DNA from: Pectobacterium sp013449375
Lineage (GTDB): Bacteria > Pseudomonadota > Gammaproteobacteria > Enterobacterales > Enterobacteriaceae
Assembly: GCF_048593165.1 (NCBI RefSeq)
Contig: NZ_CP184271.1
DNA: 64,000 nucleotides
Strand: one strand, 5' to 3'
Every line of letters starts with the position of its first letter. The first letter of the stretch is position 1. The translations under genes were made by a program, and so were the position numbers. The notes below the pieces were generated by a model. The model did no database searches and was not told the origin of the DNA. It worked only from the letters and a program-made list of their open reading frames with translations. Shown here piece by piece: positions 60,988 to 64,000 of the stretch.

Positions 60988-62448
60988 GTGAATACTCAAC
61001 AACTGGCGAAACTACGTTCAATCGTGCCCGAGATGCATCGCGTCCGGCACATACACTTTGTCGGCATCGGCGGTGCTGGCATGGGTGGTATCGCCGAAGT
61101 GTTGGCCAACGAAGGTTATGAAATTAGCGGCTCCGATCTGGCACCGAATGCGGTGACGCAGCAGTTAACCGAACTCGGCGCGCAGATTTATTTCCACCAC
61201 CGTGCGGAGAACGTTCTGAACGCTAGTGTGGTGGTGGTATCGAGTGCGATTACTGCGGATAACCCTGAAATTGTTGCCGCGCATGACGCACGTATACCGG
61301 TGATTCGTCGTGCTGAGATGTTGGCGGAACTGATGCGTTTTCGTCACGGTATCGCGATTGCGGGGACACACGGTAAGACGACGACGACGGCGATGGTCAC
61401 CAGTATTTACGCGGAAGCGGGACTGGATCCGACGTTTGTGAACGGTGGATTGGTGAAGGCGGCGGGAACGCATGCGCGTTTGGGTTCAAGCCGTTACCTG
61501 ATTGCGGAAGCGGATGAAAGTGATGCGTCTTTCCTGCATTTGCAACCGATGGTGGCGATTGTGACCAACATTGAAGCCGACCATATGGACACGTATCAGG
61601 GTGATTTTGAAAACCTGAAGCAGACGTTCATCAATTTTCTGCACAACCTGCCGTTTTATGGGCAAGCGGTGATGTGTATTGATGATGCGGTAATCCGTGA
61701 GCTGCTGCCGCGCGTGGGTCGCCATATCACCACGTATGGTTTTAGCGATGATGCCGATGTACGGGTTTCAGGCTATCGCCAGGTGGGCGCGCAGGGGCAT
61801 TTTACGCTGGAGCGGAAAGATAAACCGCTGCTAACCGTTACGCTGAATGCACCGGGGCGTCACAATGCGCTTAACGCAGCGGCGGCGGTTGCCGTGGCGA
61901 CCGACGAAGGCATTGATGATGAGGCGATTCTGCGTGCGCTTGAGCGTTTCCAGGGCACGGGGCGCCGCTTCGATTTCCTCGGCGAATATCCGCTTGAGCT
62001 GGTGAATGGACAAAGCGGTACGGCAATGTTGGTGGATGATTACGGCCACCATCCGACGGAAGTCGATGCCACAATTAAAGCTGCCCGCGCAGGGTGGCCG
62101 GATAAACGGCTGGTCATGATTTTTCAGCCGCATCGCTATACGCGAACCCGCGATTTGTATGACGATTTCGCGCATGTGTTATCACAGGTTGACGTGCTGC
62201 TGATGCTGGATGTGTATTCCGCAGGAGAATCGCCGATTCCGGGGGCGGACAGTCGTTCGCTATGCCGTACGATTCGCGGAAGAGGTAAGATTGATCCGAT
62301 TCTGGTGACGGATGTGGATACTTTACCGGAACTGTTGTCACAGGCGCTGCGAGGTGAAGACCTGATTTTGGTTCAGGGAGCCGGCAACATCGGTAAACTG
62401 GCGCGTAAACTGGCTGATTCCAGATTACAGCCACAGATGAGTGAATGA
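60988..62448 (+). CDS. murC: UDP-N-acetylmuramate:L-alanine ligase
   Basis: 486 residues, GTG start with a weak ribosome site. N-terminal HFVGIGGAGMGGIAEVLANEGYEISGSD, P-loop AGTHGKTTTTAMV, ADESDASFLHLQP, NIEADHMDTY and a C-terminal DDYGHHPTEVDATIKAAR. First amino-acid addition of the stem peptide. Confidence 0.98.
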   Translation: MNTQQLAKLRSIVPEMHRVRHIHFVGIGGAGMGGIAEVLANEGYEISGSDLAPNAVTQQLTELGAQIYFHHRAENVLNASVVVVSSAITADNPEIVAAHDARIPVIRRAEMLAELMRFRHGIAIAGTHGKTTTTAMVTSIYAEAGLDPTFVNGGLVKAAGTHARLGSSRYLIAEADESDASFLHLQPMVAIVTNIEADHMDTYQGDFENLKQTFINFLHNLPFYGQAVMCIDDAVIRELLPRVGRHITTYGFSDDADVRVSGYRQVGAQGHFTLERKDKPLLTVTLNAPGRHNALNAAAAVAVATDEGIDDEAILRALERFQGTGRRFDFLGEYPLELVNGQSGTAMLVDDYGHHPTEVDATIKAARAGWPDKRLVMIFQPHRYTRTRDLYDDFAHVLSQVDVLLMLDVYSAGESPIPGADSRSLCRTIRGRGKIDPILVTDVDTLPELLSQALRGEDLILVQGAGNIGKLARKLADSRLQPQMSE

Positions 62449-62456
62449 GGAACATC

Positions 62457-63377
62457 ATGACTGAGAAAGTTGCTGTATTGCTTGGTGGAACCTCTGCCGA
62501 ACGTGAAGTGTCGTTACTTTCCGGTCAGGCAGTGCTGGCTGGTCTGAAAGACGCGGGCATCAATGCACATGCGGTTGATACCCGTGACGTCTCTGTGACG
62601 ACGCTGAAGGAAGAAGGCTTTACCAAAATTTTCATCGCCTTACATGGTCGTGGTGGCGAAGACGGTACATTGCAGGGTGTTCTGGAATTCCTAGGGCTGC
62701 CTTATACCGGTAGCGGCGTTATGGCATCTGCGCTGACGATGGATAAACTCCGCACTAAACAGGTGTGGCAAGCGGTGGGATTACCAGTATCGCCTTACGT
62801 GGCGCTGGATCGCCGTCAATATTCAGAGATGGCGGCAAACGCATTGTTGGCGAAGTTCACACCTCTCGGGCTGCCGCTCATCGTCAAGCCAAGCCGCGAA
62901 GGCTCCAGCGTCGGTATGAGCAAAGTGAATACGCTGAGCGAACTGCCTGCGGCACTGGAAGAAGCCTTCCGTCACGATGACGATGTTCTGGTCGAAAAAT
63001 GGCTGAGTGGCCCAGAGTATACGGTTGCTATTCTGGGCGATGAGGTGTTGCCTTCTATCCGTATTCAGCCTGCGGGTACGTTTTACGATTATGAAGCGAA
63101 GTATTTATCGGATGATACGCAGTATTTCTGCCCGAGTGGTTTGCCGGACGAGCAAGAACAGGCGTTAGCTGGATTGGCAATGGCGGCTTATCGTGCGGTG
63201 GGTTGCCGCGGGTGGGGACGCGTTGATTTTATGCTGGATAGCGATGGTGCCTTCTATCTGCTTGAAGTGAATACGTCTCCGGGGATGACGAGCCACAGTC
63301 TGGTTCCGATGGCAGCGCGTCAGCGTGGCCTGACTTTCTCGCAGTTGGTCGTGAAAATTTTGGCGCTCGCTCGCTGA
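62457..63377 (+). CDS. ddlB: D-alanine:D-alanine ligase B
   Basis: 306 residues. An ATP-grasp enzyme: VAVLLGGTSAEREVSLLSG, HGRGGEDGTLQGVLEFLGLPYTGSGVMASALTMDK, IVKPSREGSSVGMSKV and LEVNTSPGMTSHSLVP. Supplies D-Ala-D-Ala to MurF. The start at 62457 has GAGGA 6 nt upstream and matches E. coli; an ATG four codons earlier overlaps murC. 1 bp separates its stop from ftsQ. Confidence 0.97.
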   Translation: MTEKVAVLLGGTSAEREVSLLSGQAVLAGLKDAGINAHAVDTRDVSVTTLKEEGFTKIFIALHGRGGEDGTLQGVLEFLGLPYTGSGVMASALTMDKLRTKQVWQAVGLPVSPYVALDRRQYSEMAANALLAKFTPLGLPLIVKPSREGSSVGMSKVNTLSELPAALEEAFRHDDDVLVEKWLSGPEYTVAILGDEVLPSIRIQPAGTFYDYEAKYLSDDTQYFCPSGLPDEQEQALAGLAMAAYRAVGCRGWGRVDFMLDSDGAFYLLEVNTSPGMTSHSLVPMAARQRGLTFSQLVVKILALAR

Positions 63378-63378
63378 T

Positions 63379-64000
63379 ATGTCGCAGGCAGCGCTGAATA
63401 CTCGCGGACGAGAGCCTGAAACGAAAGGAACACGTCGCAGTAATGGTGGCCAATTGGCAGGGATGATTTTCCTGCTGATGGTGGTAGGGACTATCGTCTG
63501 GGGAAGCTGGATGGTGGTTGGGTGGATGAAGGATGCCAGCCGTTTACCGCTTTCCCGCATGACTGTAACTGGGGAAAGACAGTACACCACCAATGACGAT
63601 ATCCGTCAGGCCATTTTGTCGTTGGGGGCGCCGGGTACGTTCATGACACAGGATGTAAATGTGCTCCAGCAGCAGATTGAACGTTTGTCGTGGATAAAAC
63701 AGGCCAGTGTGCGTAAGCAGTGGCCGGACGAATTAAAGATTCATCTGGTTGAATATGTTCCGGTAGCACGTTGGAATGATCAGCTAATGGTTGATGCGGA
63801 AGGAAATTCGTTCAGTGTACCTGCCGAACGTATTGGCAATCGCAAGATGCCGTTGCTGTATGGCCCGGAAGGCAGCGAGACAGAAGTGTTGGAAGGCTAT
63901 CGCACAATGAGTCAGACGTTAGCCGCTGGGAAATTTACGTTAAAGACGGTAGCGATGAGTGCGCGGCATTCGTGGCAACTGGGATTAGACGATGATACTC
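63379..64000 (+). CDS. ftsQ: Cell division protein FtsQ (3' end outside window)
   Basis: 207 codons are visible and the frame is still open at the window end. A cytoplasmic N terminus rich in Arg, a membrane helix (LAGMIFLLMVVGTIVWGSWMVVGWM, about 28-52), then a POTRA domain (LPLSRMTVTGERQYTTNDDI..., SWIKQASVRKQWPDELKIHLVEYVPVARW) and the beginning of the beta domain. Scaffold of the FtsQLB complex. ftsA and ftsZ should follow. Confidence 0.96.
   Translation, partial: MSQAALNTRGREPETKGTRRSNGGQLAGMIFLLMVVGTIVWGSWMVVGWMKDASRLPLSRMTVTGERQYTTNDDIRQAILSLGAPGTFMTQDVNVLQQQIERLSWIKQASVRKQWPDELKIHLVEYVPVARWNDQLMVDAEGNSFSVPAERIGNRKMPLLYGPEGSETEVLEGYRTMSQTLAAGKFTLKTVAMSARHSWQLGLDDDT

Overview
This 64 kb window is one continuous stretch of enterobacterial chromosome. 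Gene order and protein sequences match the Escherichia coli 0-2.2 min region: carB, folA, apaH-apaG-rsmA-pdxA-surA-lptD, djlA, rluA, rapA, polB, yabI, thiQPB, sgrR, leuDCBA, ilvIH, cra, then the mra/dcw cluster. The lineage-specific insertions (a GH43 plant-polysaccharide hydrolase, extra amino-acid exporters, a chemoreceptor, a diguanylate cyclase) suggest a soft-rot Pectobacteriaceae such as Pectobacterium. That genus assignment is an inference from synteny and protein likeness, not from a search. I see no rRNA, tRNA, IS element, prophage or CRISPR array.

Layout. 1-6.3 kb: the 3' half of carB, a LysE-family exporter, yjjPB, folA, a LysR regulator divergent from a small DMT-type membrane protein, and a short hypothetical gene. 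6.3-20.5 kb: the minus-strand envelope, ribosome and DNA-maintenance block apaH to polB, interrupted by plus-strand djlA. 20.6-27.4 kb: a CACHE-type diguanylate cyclase, yabI, the valine-attenuated ilvBN operon with its leader peptide ivbL, and a GH43 glycosidase. 27.4-32.9 kb: thiBPQ under a TPP riboswitch, then sgrR and the divergent glucose-phosphate-stress RNA SgrS, which encodes SgrT. 33-37.4 kb: a chemoreceptor, an AraC-type regulator and the azlCD export pair. 37.4-48.5 kb: a chain of small hairpins, leuLABCD with its attenuator, an acyl-CoA ligase in the position of leuO, ilvIH and cra. 48.5-64 kb: alaE, about 800 bp of non-coding DNA, then mraZ to ftsQ with a visible mra promoter and MraZ operator.

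The strongest themes are these. (1) Branched-chain amino-acid metabolism is concentrated here: two acetohydroxyacid synthases, the leucine operon, two leader-peptide attenuators and AzlCD. (2) Sugar-phosphate stress (SgrR/SgrS/SgrT) and thiamin uptake are controlled by RNA. (3) The whole peptidoglycan-precursor and division operon is present, with its autoregulatory operator. (4) There is a recurrent pattern of 15-18 bp tandem duplications at gene starts, gene ends or linkers (surA/pdxA, djlA, the diguanylate cyclase, yabI, ilvN, the chemoreceptor, murF). I regard this pattern, the duplicated pairing segment in SgrS, and the hairpin chain beside leuD as the least explained features.

All assignments come from reading translations and recalling family members. 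Lengths quoted for E. coli are from memory, and no database was searched.
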